A stretch of DNA of 64,000 bases from Larimichthys crocea (taxonomy: Eukaryota; Chordata; Actinopteri; Sciaenidae): the NCBI RefSeq assembly GCF_000972845.2, contig NC_040016.1, positions 12,730,701 through 12,794,700 on the forward strand. The letters are read 5' to 3'. The translations under genes were made by a program, and so were the position numbers. Shown piece by piece: positions 22,766 through 35,610 of this stretch. The notes beneath the pieces were generated by a model. The model saw nothing but the letters and a program-made list of their open reading frames with translations. It did no database searches and had not been told where the DNA came from. Position 1 is the stretch's first letter; every line of letters starts with the position of its first letter.

Positions 22766-25700
22766 GGTAAATTGCACTCCCGCCACTCTACTACAAATCC
22801 CACAATGCACTGCAACAGCTCAAGACATTAAAGCCCCACAGAAAATGGCCAAAAAGTTGAAGAACAGGGATTTTCAAATCAGGTGGGAGGCAGAGTAACT
22901 TTTTACAGACATAGTGTGTCTTGTTTGTGGAGTTTGAGACCTCTGATTTAAAAGGTAAAAAGGTAATTTAAAAAAAGAGCAAAAAGAGGAGAACAGGCTC
23001 TCAAGATTGTGCCATTCCAATATTTTCTAAATAATATTATAATAGCTTATTTACTTAACTCTGATCAAAGGTAACATCTGGCCCACAATGGACCACTCAG
23101 TTATTCTCTACTAAGGTAATTGAATCTCTGACATGTAAAGTACTTCTGTTTGTACAGACCAAGTTTCTGCTGCGCTGTTCCGTCTGTGCTGACTGACCTG
23201 CACAGCTGGGTGTTTTGATCTGAGCTGCTCCACTCTCCCAGGAGCCTGACTTTTAATAAATAGGCGGTTATTTCTGTGCATTTTTAAAAAATCGCGTTGA
23301 GCGACGTGTCTTCTGTCATGCTATCATCAGGCCGCTATTGTAGCCCCGATGACTCCTCGACCAAAGTAGCTAATGCAGTGCAACGTTCCACTACATCAAT
23401 TCACAGCTTCCACACCCACTGAAATGCATTTGATTAGTCACCCCAGCACAGCAACAGGGACATAAATAATTCATCTGTGCAAGTGACAAATGAGGCAATC
23501 AATTCTGGGACAGCATTCAAAGAGAAACTATTCAAATCCCCTCTAAATTAATTTTCTGCCTTTTAGTGGCCATGGACTTGAAATTTTAATGCTGAATTCA
23601 TCAGATTATGTTTTTACCCTGACATGTACAAACTAAAACATTTGGTGTCATGAATTTGTTCAAAAGACATACATTATATACAAAACATCAAGGCCCTTGA
23701 CCGACAACGAGCCTTAGAGAGTTCATTATTCTTTCAGATGAGTAGTAAGAGTCGCAGCGCAGAACACTGGACATCAGAGCGTTTGGTACGTTGCCTGAAC
23801 TGCACAGAGAATAGCAGACACTTTGAAACGCGAGACCAGACGTTCAAAGAGGAGAGGAGAAGGAAGGCTGAACTAATTTCATATTCCATCTGACAGTGGA
23901 AACGCTACTCTCCATGAATGCAAAACTCTCTGCATGAGCCCATGCTCAGCTCCTCTATGTGGGATGAGATCACACTTGACTTTGACCTCTGAGACTCAGA
24001 GAACAAAGAAATCTGATACATAATCTGGCCACAATTATTTGGTTCATCTCTTGTCGCCTGAGTGATGATAAGGAGCCTGAAAGCTCAATGCTGCTCAGAT
24101 AAGGTGATAAGTAGATAAGTAGATAAGTACAGAGACTAGGCTTGGAGTATCAAATCTGAATCGAGTATAAAATCTGGTTATTACAACACAGCGTTTTCTG
24201 ATCCTACTTAATGTCGACAGAACAAGATTTGTCATTGATAACTGTTACAATTCACTACGGAAAAAACGTGCCAACTTTATGATGTGATAACATCATGTTT
24301 ATTGGTTCAGACACAAAAACTATTTTGTTTTTTTTTTTAGGAAAAGATCATGGTTTCAGTTAGAATTCATTTATTAAGGTCAGGGGAGCTTCTATGTCAC
24401 AACTGATGACACGTGATGGAGATTAGGCCCCGACCGAGGATAGTTGTAATACTACCTTGTGCTGGGGACGGCTGTGCTAGCACATATTTTGTTAAAACAT
24501 TAACCACGTCCATAATTGCTTAATTGCTAACATATCAGTAATTTTGCAGCATTTACACAAGGTTGTTGGGTTTTTTTTTCCTTTTTAATGTGTTTAGACA
24601 TGAGATTAGACCATTGTGTTAAAAGCAAGCAGTGGGACTACGTTGAGTGACTGTAGCTGCTTTGTGTTGTTTTCATTTTGCATTTTTAACACTGACCAGT
24701 TGTCCAACAGCCAATTTAGCTGTTAAGGAAGTAGTGTTAATTAAAAATGAGAAGCCTGCCACCTACTTAAAGTGAGGACAGGAAAGCTGTGATAAAACAC
24801 TTGTAGCTTAGTAGCTAAGCGAAGTGATGTGTTGAAGTCTGTTTTATCATTGATTTGTGTGTTCTGCGATTCCTAACCTACCCCAACACTAAACAGTTAT
24901 CTCTGCCTGAAGAGGCCAACACTGTTTGCGCCAGCATTAAAGACCGAATCCAAACTGGAACAGACAATCAGAACCAGAGACTCCGAGTTTGGGACAGAAA
25001 ATCTCACTTTTGGGAGACTCGGAGTAAACAAACATATCACCATAGCAGCTGTCAGTCATACGTCAGTATCCCCTGCTGATCTGTTTTGTCCTCTGACAGT
25101 TAAGAGCACCCAGCACCTAGCTGACAGGGGCCTCTGTCTGACACTCCTTTGAGGAAAAAACTCCATGTAAAGGTTGTGGGTGTACCGTCTGACACAAACA
25201 AGGCCAACAGGCAGAGAAATCTGTCATGCTGTCTGGTGTCTGAGCGCTTCACTTAACATTGAACTACCGGCAAAACTTTTTTTTTTTTTTTTTTTTACAA
25301 GTACAACTTCTTGGGGAGATAATCGGCACTCCATCCGCGGCTGAGGTTCCCACTCATCCATCACCTCCCAATGCTATATTCCTGACTAACAGAAAAAAAA
25401 CTGACTGCAGGCTAACAATCTTTCACTCCGGCTTGCATACCACTGAGCTGAGGTGAAAGCAATGGCCTTTTGCTGAATTACCTTCCCTTTAATCAATGAC
25501 ACCGTGTCGGAGAAAATATCTCCAGGAGAATGGCGAGGGGACTCTGTATCCATCATGACGGTGCTAATGGATGACCCAAATGCATCACTGTGTCAAGATT
25601 CATCAGACATTCATCAAAATGTAGAAGGAATATAAATAAAAGGACAAATGGTAGCAACATAATAAGGATAAATTATCGTCTCGCCTGAAGCAGCAGAGAA

Positions 25701-26957
25701 AGAGGAAAGTTCTTATTACTTTGATATACAGTATACATACTGTGGATATATATATGTGTATATACACACACACACACATACACATGTGATCAACATACTG
25801 TGGATTCATGTCAGTAGCATGCTTTTCCTCACTTCAAAATAAAACATACGAGTGTTAAAAAAAATTAAAAAGCTGCAGTCAGTTGTTGTTGGTACATTTC
25901 TTCTCAACAGCCTAGACAATTCTGACAAGACAACAAAAGTTTGTTTTTAATTATTATTATTGCTATAATTTGGATTTGCCATGTTATATTCATTCAAGTC
26001 TTTTTTCACAGTTTAAATTATCTTTCAAAGCTTTCTACTCACTGCCAGAAATACAATTCAAAAACATTTATTTAATTTTTTTATTTGATTGTCCTAAAAT
26101 TATTTCAGTTTGACTAAAATAGGCCTAAAATATACAATTTAGACTTTTTCTCATTTTAAAAGCATTAGGATGATCCTTGTTTAGGGATCATACGGTTTCT
26201 TCGTGATATAACAAGAAAGGTTTCTTGTTTTAATGAGTCGGTATTTGGAGACATATTAGGTTTGTATAACAAGAGGAAAGATTTCAGATATAGTCATATG
26301 AGAAAGAAATAATAATAATTTTCTATGTGGTAATGATAATGGGAATATGACAACATTGAAAAGAAAAACATTGTTATAAGAAGAAGAAGAACCAAATTTA
26401 CTGTGATTTCTAATAATATCATATCATAAATATATATATATAACTTTTGTTGTAGGTGACGAAAGTTTGAAGAATTGTTTGTGAAAGTTGTTGGTTTATT
26501 ATTTTTAGACTGTTTTTAGTATCATTTTAAAATATGCATGCAGCACCCTGGCGCTTGCTTATATATATACAGTATATTTATAGTGTCTTGTAAGCCCACA
26601 GGAGTTAGAGACTTAGGCTTAGTTGCATGACAAAGTGAATCCATTCAGTAACTGAAAAGTAACCAACAACCCTAAACCAGTACATTGCTATCAATCCTCA
26701 CCAGACCACACTAAGCAATCGATGAACTGACTGTGTGAGACAGTACCTTCTTGTACAAACAAATGCTAAAACCTGTATGAAGGTAGAGATAAATGGGGAC
26801 ATTTCTCTTGTAATACTTTGTGACTTGTCCTGCTGTGTGCACCTGCAGCTCTCTGTTATCTAGTTATCTATCCCAGTTGCATTACTCTTTGTCCTCTGGA
26901 CTGAACATTGTTTGTTTCTATATAAAAATGTTTTTGAGCAGAGGGCAGAGACTGTAC
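22766..26957. other. Intronic sequence upstream of the 26958 exon (minus-strand downstream)
   Basis: No exon is recognised. There are simple-sequence patches: a T-run at 25278-25296, TA/CA repeats at 25745-25792 and an AT-rich stretch at 25850-26580. On the minus strand this lies 3' of the exon at 26958-27115, within the next predicted intron. Confidence 0.4.
25745..25792. repeat. TA/CA microsatellite
   Basis: TATATATATGTGTATATACA followed by a CA run of about eight units. Confidence 0.85.
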
Positions 26958-27115
26958 CTGAGCATCCACAAGCAGATGTCTCATTAGGGTCATGGACTTC
27001 CTCAAGGTGTCCCTCTCTCCTGGGATGAAGGCCTCGTCCTCATCAGCCAGACTACAAGGTCTGGTCACCATGAACTGAGCAATCTGGTCGTTCAAGCTGT
27101 TCAGAGACTGGACGG
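26958..27115 (-). CDS. kazn: Predicted kazrin coding exon 2
   Basis: A 158-nt exon with a good acceptor (T-rich tract then CGCAG, before 27115) and donor (CAG|GTACAG). It begins with two bases of a codon and ends in phase 0. Reading with the preceding exon (47639) gives TVQSLNSLNDQIAQFMV, then RPCSLADEDEAFIPGERD, then LRKSMTLMRHLLVDAQ. The first and last parts have leucine/hydrophobic spacing that suits a helical or coiled-coil region, consistent with kazrin, a coiled-coil cytoplasmic protein of desmosomes and endosomal transport. Orientation and position (same strand, downstream of PRDM2) match vertebrate PRDM2-KAZN synteny. The usual kazrin start (MEDNKQLALRIDG-like) would come in the next exon, beyond the window. 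An alternative is an unrelated gene; no alignment was run. Confidence 0.6.
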
Positions 27116-28954
27116 CTGCGAAGAAAGCAAAAAAAAAAAAGTTGGGTCAGTAAAAGGTAGAACCACACAGAAACAAAGCATCCATGACCTACTGTAACTC
27201 TACTGCCATGCCGGCCTAATAGCTCCAAAGTTTGTTTCCTCTCTCCCTCTAGTAGGATTTTCTGGATCAGACTTCTGCGACTTCATTCTTTCACGGGCCA
27301 TCATCAAGTCCATTGTTCTCCTGTTCAGAATAATCCCTCTTTTGGACAAGAGGGGCGTCATTAGGCTAAATCCATTACCAAGACACTCACAGTCAAACCA
27401 TTATATAATCCTTTTTTATGGAGACAGTCCCAGTAATAATGTCTATTCTGTCTGTCTTTTCAGTCAGAGGAAACATATCATAATATGACATTTAGAAATG
27501 TATTTGTTTCTTGGAGCTTCCAAGTTTTTTTGGTCAGAGTTTGTAGGTGGTAATGTAGAAATATCAGATCAATACTGAAACATTTCACTGAAATATTTAA
27601 GTTTCAAACCACGCCAACAGGGTGATAGAATACTAAGGACTAACACATAGTGTATATTATTTACATGATTCATTCTTTTTTTTTTTCCAATTGAAAAGAA
27701 AAGGCAGCCTGCCAATGGGCCAGAAAGTACTCAACTCAACACATGGACCTAAACCGACATGTTAATCTTTCAGTTCAGGTCTGTGATTGGTTAATTGACT
27801 GATAGAAATCATTATTCATACATGTGAAACTCAATGAGAGCATGCTCGCTTTTGCAGAAGTGCCCTGTTTGCAGGAATATACAAATAATAAAGGTGACAA
27901 GTAGCAGTTGCATGCAGTTACATCATGAAACATAATGTTGCCACCAAGAGTTAAAAATAAAAAAATAAAGACTAAAATAGCTGGAAGAGTAAAAATAATA
28001 ATAACAAGGATAATATATTCATATTCACTGGTGGATTATTGTGCCAACTTTCTAAAGATACCAAAAATGGCAGGTTGAATTTTGGGAAGGTGTGTATTAA
28101 TAGTATATTTAAATTTGATGGAAAGGTGCAGCCATGAAAGACATGCCTTGGGTTTGAATATTTCACATCATATAAGTTATTTAAAAATTCACCCTCAGTA
28201 CAGTTGTCACGAACGGGTGATATTAGCTACAGTATAGAGACTGAAACTGTGTTTGTATCAGGCTGTAAACATGTTTATTTCTGCTGTGAAGTTAGACATT
28301 TTTATATGGGGGCTTATGGAGATTCACATGTACTTTAGCCAGCCTCACGTGGCCGTTCAAAGAACTGCAGGTTTTAGCACTTCTGCATTGGCTTCACTTA
28401 ACAGCCACAGAGGCTGCTGCTTGGGAACACTTACCCTTCAACACTAACAACAATTAAATTGTGAAAGTGGACAGCTAGAGACTCTCTTCCTAGAAATGGG
28501 GGAAAACACTGCTACTATTTTCAAGAAAGCACTTCAAAGTCTTCCAAAGACAATTGAAAAAATGTGCTATGGTGCAGTTTTATAGATTATCAGTGTAAAG
28601 CATCCTCGCACAATGCAATGTGTGGTTTAGCAACAAGGCAGCTGAGGACAAGACACAGTTGAACAAAGTGGTGCATCCAGAATTACTGGATGTGAGCTCC
28701 CACCTCTTGTGGAAATCTGATTGAGGCCAGATTACAAAAGAAGGGCCTTAAAGTTCTGAAGGCCGCCTCTCACTCAGCTAACAAGCTTTTTAATCTTATT
28801 CCTTCTCACAAAAGACTAAGAAGCATTAAGACCAGAACATCCAGGTTTCAAAATAGCACAGACCTTGAAGCTGTCTGCCTCCTTAACACTCCAAACATAG
28901 CTGTGCAGCAGGTTACTCAGCAGGTTAAATCATCATGCAATACTTTATATCATG

Positions 28955-29156
28955 GGTTGTTTTTTTTTTTGTTTATTTTTTTTTTTTTTTTTTGGGCCTT
29001 TTATGCCTTTAATGATAGGACAGCTGAAGATAGATAGGAAGTGACACGCAGTAAATGGCCGTCCGATGCGGGATTCGAACCAGGGCCAGCTGCAGCGAGG
29101 ACTGTAGCCGTTACACACTGGGCGGCCACTTGACCCATTATGCTACCGACCGCCCC
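28955..29156 (-). mobile_element. tRNA-derived SINE, minus orientation, with target duplication
   Basis: On the minus strand it begins GGGCGGTCGGTAGCATAATG and contains a B-box-like GGTTCGAATCCCGC, followed by an AAAGGC-type tail and a long A-rich 3' end (the T run at 28960-28993). The flanks repeat TATCATG (28948-28954 and 29157-29163), a 7-bp target duplication. It resembles a common teleost SINE. No coding content. Confidence 0.8.
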
Positions 29157-29544
29157 TATCATGTGTTTGTTGATGTTGCTGCTAATTTTCCTCCAGACAC
29201 TAGTGTTTTATCTGTGATGTTCCCATGTATTGGATCACATTTTATTCATTTGTTTCATGCTTTAACATGGTTAGCAAGGTTTCTATATCTGTTTGATACT
29301 TTGTATATTGTATGATGTGTTTTTATGAGTGAGTGGTTTTGCCATTTGTCATTGTTTAAGTGAGCTCACTAAGACAAATCACAATCAATCATGTTGATAT
29401 GGGAATAAAGTATCTTGACGAAGCCTCTACAGAATATATATGTTGCTGCTAATCAGAGAGTGTAGACTAAAATGACTTTTCTAACCTTGAAACAGCTCAA
29501 AGGGGAACAAAACTGTAAATCTGAATTAAAGTTTAAAAGGCCAC

Positions 29545-30075
29545 TTGTTCTCAAATGGGGTAGTGTACCACTGGTGGTATGTGATCTCTCTCTAGTGGTA
29601 GAAATCTCTGAAATATCCTTTTGAAAGCATAAACATATCATACTATAAACATATACTTTCAAAATACTACAAAATGTCTAATGAACTTTGAGATCATTGG
29701 AATGAAATTTAAAATAATGATATTTTGTCTGTGTGGTCACGTTCATGCACATACATCCATTAGTAGTTGTGAGATAAAACGTGACAGCAAAATAATAAGC
29801 AGAGGTAAAATGGCTCCAAATGATATAAAAATATTAGGAAGAGTTGATCAAGACTAGTTTTCTAAATCAACTAGCTCTGATTCTTGAAACAGCTCCACTT
29901 AGGATTCAACAAAAGTCAACATTAAATAATCTTTGTAAAAGAAATAAAACTGTCCATAGCTGAATAGGGTCAGCCTATGCAACTGTATTTTAACATCAGT
30001 CCTAAAGGTGGATACTTGGAGAGCCTAATATTCTCTGAGGTGGTATGAGTGTACAGTTTGTAAGTTTGAGAAACA
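29545..30075. mobile_element. hAT-like nonautonomous element
   Basis: The left end has 'tgttctcaaatggggtagtg' and the right end 'gtaagtttgagaaacaaatt'. These form an imperfect inverted terminal repeat of the TTCTCAAAC...GTTTGAGAA kind, seen in fish hAT elements. It shares inner blocks with 19171-19335. No transposase is visible. Confidence 0.55.
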
Positions 30076-31689
30076 AATTTAGGCTCTGCAGTGCCAGATA
30101 AGCCCATCGCTGTTTCACAAAGACAGATGATATTGAAATCAGCCAAAAACCCAAATATAATCAATCTAAAATAATATAAACCAGAGAAAGGCCACAAATC
30201 CTCCCATTTGAGAAGCAGCAGCAGCGTTTTACCTGATAAATGATCAAATTGATCAACTCTTAAAATCATTGTTGAATAATTTTCTGTCAGCGGGCCAACA
30301 TTAGTCACCACGGATGTCTGAAGGTCAGGACACTCGCTCCAAGTCAAGCATCACTTTCTCAAACCCATGACGGCGAACAGGCCAAGAGGTCAAATTGGGG
30401 CTGAGAGTGACAGAGTGAATGAGGTAATGTGTGACTCACTGACAACAGCCAAGGTCAGCTTTTCAGCAGAATGATCAAAGATTTACAGCCACACCTTCCT
30501 GCCTCCTCTTGAACTTCAGGAACACAACAAACAGAGGCATGTTTACGAGCACACGGCAGCCCAGCAGGCACCACGGCGTACATCAAATCAGCGTAGGGTG
30601 GGTGGAGGGAGGGAAATAAAATGTTTACAACAGTAGTTGGCGATTGGATTCTAATTTCACATTCAACATTTACAAGGTGTACCTCTCTGCCCGAAAGACG
30701 GCCAAACATGTCGGGGTAATGGCACGCTCCTGCAGAAAATGACATGCTGTCAAATTCGGAGAACAGACACACCCTCTTCTCCTCTCTGCTCCACTTTCAA
30801 TTTTTATTCAATTCATTCTGCCGCACACTATGATACATGATGGCGAAGACAGGTGGCTTTCTATAAAGGCAATGCTACTTTGACCACCCTGAATATGTCA
30901 ACATAACATATCACTATGTAAATGCCACAGCATTGCCATAAAGCATCACAAAAACAGACACACCGCATGCTGCTGAATTTTTGGATTGGTTGTAATAATT
31001 GATTGCTTACCACTCGTGAAATTACAACAGATACTGAAACTCTCAGCTGGTGACGTCGCTCATCAGCATTTGACAGCTATGAAGGTGTGCATCTGCAAGT
31101 CTCCACCACCACCTGCACGCTTAACATTCTTCTGGTTGGAGCAAACTAGATGAGGCAGCAGCATGGAGATGATCGCACACCTCTGGGCTCTGCTATGAAT
31201 ATGTAAGTGAGGAAATGTCAAACCTTGTTTTCTCATCACTGAACAGATACAATAGTGAATGTAAGAATACAAAATGGCCCTGTGAACCTGACCGTTTGTG
31301 AACTCTGGCATTTTAATAATAGAGGAGACGTCAGGGGGAGGAATTTTGATGAGGAGAAATGGTGGAGATTATTGAGAAAGAGCTATTTTGATTAATGCTC
31401 TGAAGACAAGGTTTCAATGTATTAATGTTTGTCCTTTTTAGCACCTTAGCACCGTCCTAACTACACAAGCACAGTATCATTTTTTTCGGCACAAACCCAG
31501 CTGTAAGTCTGATTTATCATTTTGTCAATTTAACAAATTATAAAGCTGCCAGAACCCCAAAATACAAGAAAAATGAATGCTGCTACCTATAAACGTTTAC
31601 AAATCTTTAGTGATAATCACTCAAAATATCATTATAAAACGGTACAAGGTTGTAAACTACCCACAAATACAGCAGAAACATCCATATGT

Positions 31690-31850
31690 CTTCAATCCCA
31701 GCTGGCGTGGGGTAAGAGGTTCAGACACAGGGAGAACATGCAAACTGCACACAGAAAGTCCCCAGCCAGGGTTGTTGTGTGGCGACTGTCACCACTGCAA
31801 CACTGTGTCGCCCCAGACAAACTATGCAAGAAATAAAAATAAAAAAACAG
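31690..31850 (-). mobile_element. Degenerate tRNA-derived SINE, minus orientation
   Basis: The plus strand has 'agggagaacatgcaaactgc', 'acacagaaagtccccagcca', 'tgtggcgactgtcaccactg' and 'caacactgtgtcgcccca'. This is the reverse of a widespread fish SINE/LINE-tail sequence that normally carries a tRNA-like B box. It is decayed, and the ends are uncertain. Confidence 0.5.
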
Positions 31851-33264
31851 TATATTGTACTTTTTTCATATAAAGTATGTAAGTCACAGAATATATGAAT
31901 AATGCAAAGTTTGAAAAATGTCCTTAAAAAAATTATTTTATGGTCCACAGACATAAAGAGAAACAACACACCAGCACTTTCAATGAGTTATCTCAGCTTG
32001 TCATCACATGATATACAAATATCATTTATATATTTATATATTTAATTCCATTTCATGGTTAAATCCTTTTTTCTGGTATTTCTTTATATCTGTATTTGTG
32101 ATGTAAAATGAGATACGCACAATCATTTGAATCAGAGGGGTATTATATTTTTTTGTGGTGCACCCTCCCACACACAGGTGCCCCAATGCTGCCGATGCCT
32201 GTGAGATGTGGACAGCTCATTACATTCTTTGTAGCCACCCACAGGAGCAAAAGAACATCAACAATGGAATCTAATGAGGCATGCTAGTGTTTTGTCAGCA
32301 CATATAGTTGTGAAAGGAGAATATAATGTCCACATGAAAAAAAAAAAAAGCTCCTCACTCATAAAATGTAATTCCTCCTCCAGGAAAAATATTCATTCCA
32401 GTTCTTATATATGATGGTTGTTAATTTGTGAAATCACATAAAATATGATCAAGGGAGATTTTATGCAAATGTGGAATACAGTAAAATATATTCAGACGAG
32501 TTCAGGCAGCTGTCCCACCAGGAAATGCCATGAGAAAGATATTAAAATTACTCTTTTGCCTCTGCTCAACTTTGGGGGCCAACGGTTACAGCAACCAGCC
32601 TCTGCCAAGGCAATTTGAAGAAGCTCCAAGAACTTCACTGTTCGAGCCCCAAAAGACCCGGAGTCAGATGAAAGGATGGGGGTGTCTGAGAGAATCTGAG
32701 GCAATCCCAAAAGAGAGAGCACTGCTACATTTCAATTACACCAGTGCCAAATAAATACACAACACAATCTTGTTTGGGGACAAAAGCCTGTATTGAACAT
32801 AAACCAGGGGTGGAAACACCATCACCCACACTCAGCGAATGCTCATTATGAGGCTTTGGAAAACATGGCACTGTAAAGCTAACTGCAAGTTTGTTCAAAT
32901 GTGGGGATTTAGACAGATCAATTATAGCTTAGCAAAGCTTGCTTTGCATAGAAATAACTGAATCCCCCTCCCCTCTGTATCTGACAGTATCAACGCAAGC
33001 CTGTAATCTTGTTGTCTGCTTCATTGTTCTGCATCACTATCTGCAGGATTGTCCAATTCACCCACTGATAGTCTGCGTGTAACAATTCCCCTGAGAAATT
33101 GGACATTTTTTTCCAGCAGCGGAATACTCTGAAAACATCTCACGTCAGGCTACACTCGAATATGTAGACAGATCAGAACGGCATTAACATGAAAGAATTT
33201 GTCTAATGTGTGTTGCAAGCGTGTTACAGCATGGTCCACCAATCTGTTTTATCTCTATGTCTGG

Positions 33265-33283
33265 CACACACACACACACACAC
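33265..33283. repeat. CA microsatellite
   Basis: About nine CA units. Confidence 0.85.
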
Positions 33284-33949
33284 TGCATTAATGGCAGATA
33301 CTTCACATTTCACTCCAATGTCATGGTTCCACACCTCCGCAACACGCATCTGATCCTTTCCCTCTGGCAAGTGTCCACTAATGTTTGATGCAGAGCAGAT
33401 GGGCTTCTGTGTGTGCAGGGCTTTGTCTGGGAAAATGTGAACATGGAGTGCATAATCGTGACAGAGGATTTAGGAGATTGACCCCTGTGGAAAACAAACT
33501 ATATTTGTTCTGCATTTCTTTGTCTCGCTGTGTTCCCCCAAATGAAGCTGGAATCAGAGAACCTGCCCAAAACAACAGCAGAAAGGAGCTGAGGCAGAGT
33601 GCCAGACGTCTCTTCTCTGTCCACAGTGATCGAGGGAATCCCTTGAGCCTGCATTTCATTTCCATTTCCACAGTTCCCACGACGCAACAGGCGTGTTTCG
33701 GCTTGTTTTGATAACAAACTGTATCTGATCAGATCAGATCTGCATCCAGACACTTAACTCAATTCAGCCTTTTTCAGAAAGAAATATCACACACGTCTGT
33801 TGTGCACAGTTTGAATCCTGTTTAACTGAATGCAAGCCAGCATCATCTAACTGGTGGCCAAATACTGATTTAGGCTTTTGTTTTCATTTGTATTACAGGG
33901 GTATCATCAAACTGGTAAATCAAAAATTATTAAGTTGACAGTCTATGAG

Positions 33950-34320
33950 TCAGCTTTGCACTTAATATCAATGCTAACATGCTGATTGTCTGTAACGTTT
34001 GCTATGCTGACCATCTTATTTTAGAATTTTTGCATGCTTACATTTGCTAAAATTAATAATTTTGACCTAATGATGGCACTAGATGAAAACCTACCATGAA
34101 TGTCTGTAGCAGATTTCATGTTAGTCTATTCAATAATAATTGTTGAGAAACTCTAAACCACATATGTCTGGAAAAGCATCACCAAAGTCATGAGGATTCA
34201 TTTCTGTATGAGTTTTCATAGCAATATACGTGATGAGATTGAGATTTCAGTCTGGACCAAAGCGGTGGATCACCAACCCACAGATATCATCACATCTGAA
34301 ACAATGGCTAAAATAATCTG
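33950..34320. repeat. Interspersed fish repeat copy
   Basis: It contains 'aatgctaacatgctgattgt', 'gtctgtagcagatttcatgt', 'tgttgagaaactctaaac' and 'gagatttcagtctggaccaa' followed by 'agcggtggatc'. These blocks belong to a repeat that is abundant in perciform-type genomes. Non-coding. Confidence 0.55.
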
Positions 34321-35132
34321 TGTAGAAATTTGGTTGATGGTTACTCGACGCATTTCTTCTGTTGTCTAACATTTCTCTGCATCAGTTGACATCATACATT
34401 AATAATTACTTGTGATGACATAAGCGACCTCCATCCATGATTTAATTATGTGAAGACATACTTGTAAAGACATAACTGAAAGTTAAAGCCAAGCCATAAA
34501 GTATTTAATATTGAGGAGTATTTGAAAAGAGCCTGTGGACATGGATACAGCTGAAAATTAAATTACCTCATTTGTTCTCAAACAGGCTCTTAATTTTCCT
34601 TCCTGCCGTTCAGTTTACTTAACAAGTGAAAGTGTTAAATGTAAGACAGTAAAGACCTCGAGGGCAGCCTAGAGGGAAACATCTTCACAATGAGGCCTCC
34701 AGGGCAGGAAAAGTTTTCAGCTCTCCCTGCAGATTCTCCACACTGCAGTTTCACCAGGAAACACAGAATAAAAATTTATAATAGAAGAGGGAAACCTTCC
34801 TCCTGTTAACTTGCGTTTTTGTAATAATTTCCTCGTACATTTCACACCCCCAAACTGTTTTTGCAGACCAAATCAAGGATTCAATTAACCTCACTGTCTG
34901 AACTCTGTTAACACATGAACATGCAGTAATTTACTTGCCCGAACTTACAATCTGTGCGCTTACTAATTAACTCCCAGGCAAACCTACATGAGAATTAAAA
35001 CAACTTCGTCCATTTAAGTGCAAAATGCTTTCAAACCACCACAGGCCACCTTGTAATCTGTAGCTTTTTAAGATGGTTCGCAATAGCTTGTTTGTAGATG
35101 ACAGATGATAAACTTCCACCCTAAAATGTTAC

Positions 35133-35610
35133 GGTGTACTATATGGCCAAAAGTATTGGGACACATGAAATTAGACTTGGATGTGATTGTTGAATATCAA
35201 AACTTCAGCTTTAATCTGGTGCTATAACGGCTTTCATGGGTCTGTAAAAGCTTCTCACAAGATTTTTGAGCCTCGCTGCGAGGTTCTCCTCCCATTCATC
35301 CACAAGAGCATGCATGAGGTCAGACACTGATGTTAGGCCATTAGGCCTGACTCATTTTCATCCCAAAGGTGTTGAATGAGGTCGAGATCAGGGTACTCTC
35401 TACAGGACAGTCAAGTTGTTCCTGAAAACCACTTTATTATGGACCTCACAGGGGCTATTGTTAGGTTGAAGCAGGCAAAGGGCCCACCCAAAGTGTCTCC
35501 ACAAAGTTCAACACTATTATCTAAAATGTCATTGTATATTGTAGCTTTAAAGAAGTTCTCCAGCAATTTAGTGCTGCTCTTCCATGAGTATGGGGAACTC
35601 GTCAGAGACA
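35133..35610 (-). pseudogene. Second Tc1/mariner-like transposase fossil
   Basis: It starts with the terminal phrase 'tatatggccaaaagtattgg'. The plus strand then carries the reverse of a Tc1-like transposase C-terminus: 'cccattcatccacaagagca', 'gaggtcagacactgatgtta', 'tcatcccaaaggtgttgaat' (the NPIEHLWDE-type region read on the minus strand) and 'cagtcaagttgttcct'. Further in, 35480-35560 corresponds to the preceding catalytic region. Frames are broken, and only the C-terminal part is present. It differs in sequence type from the fossil at 2312. Confidence 0.75.
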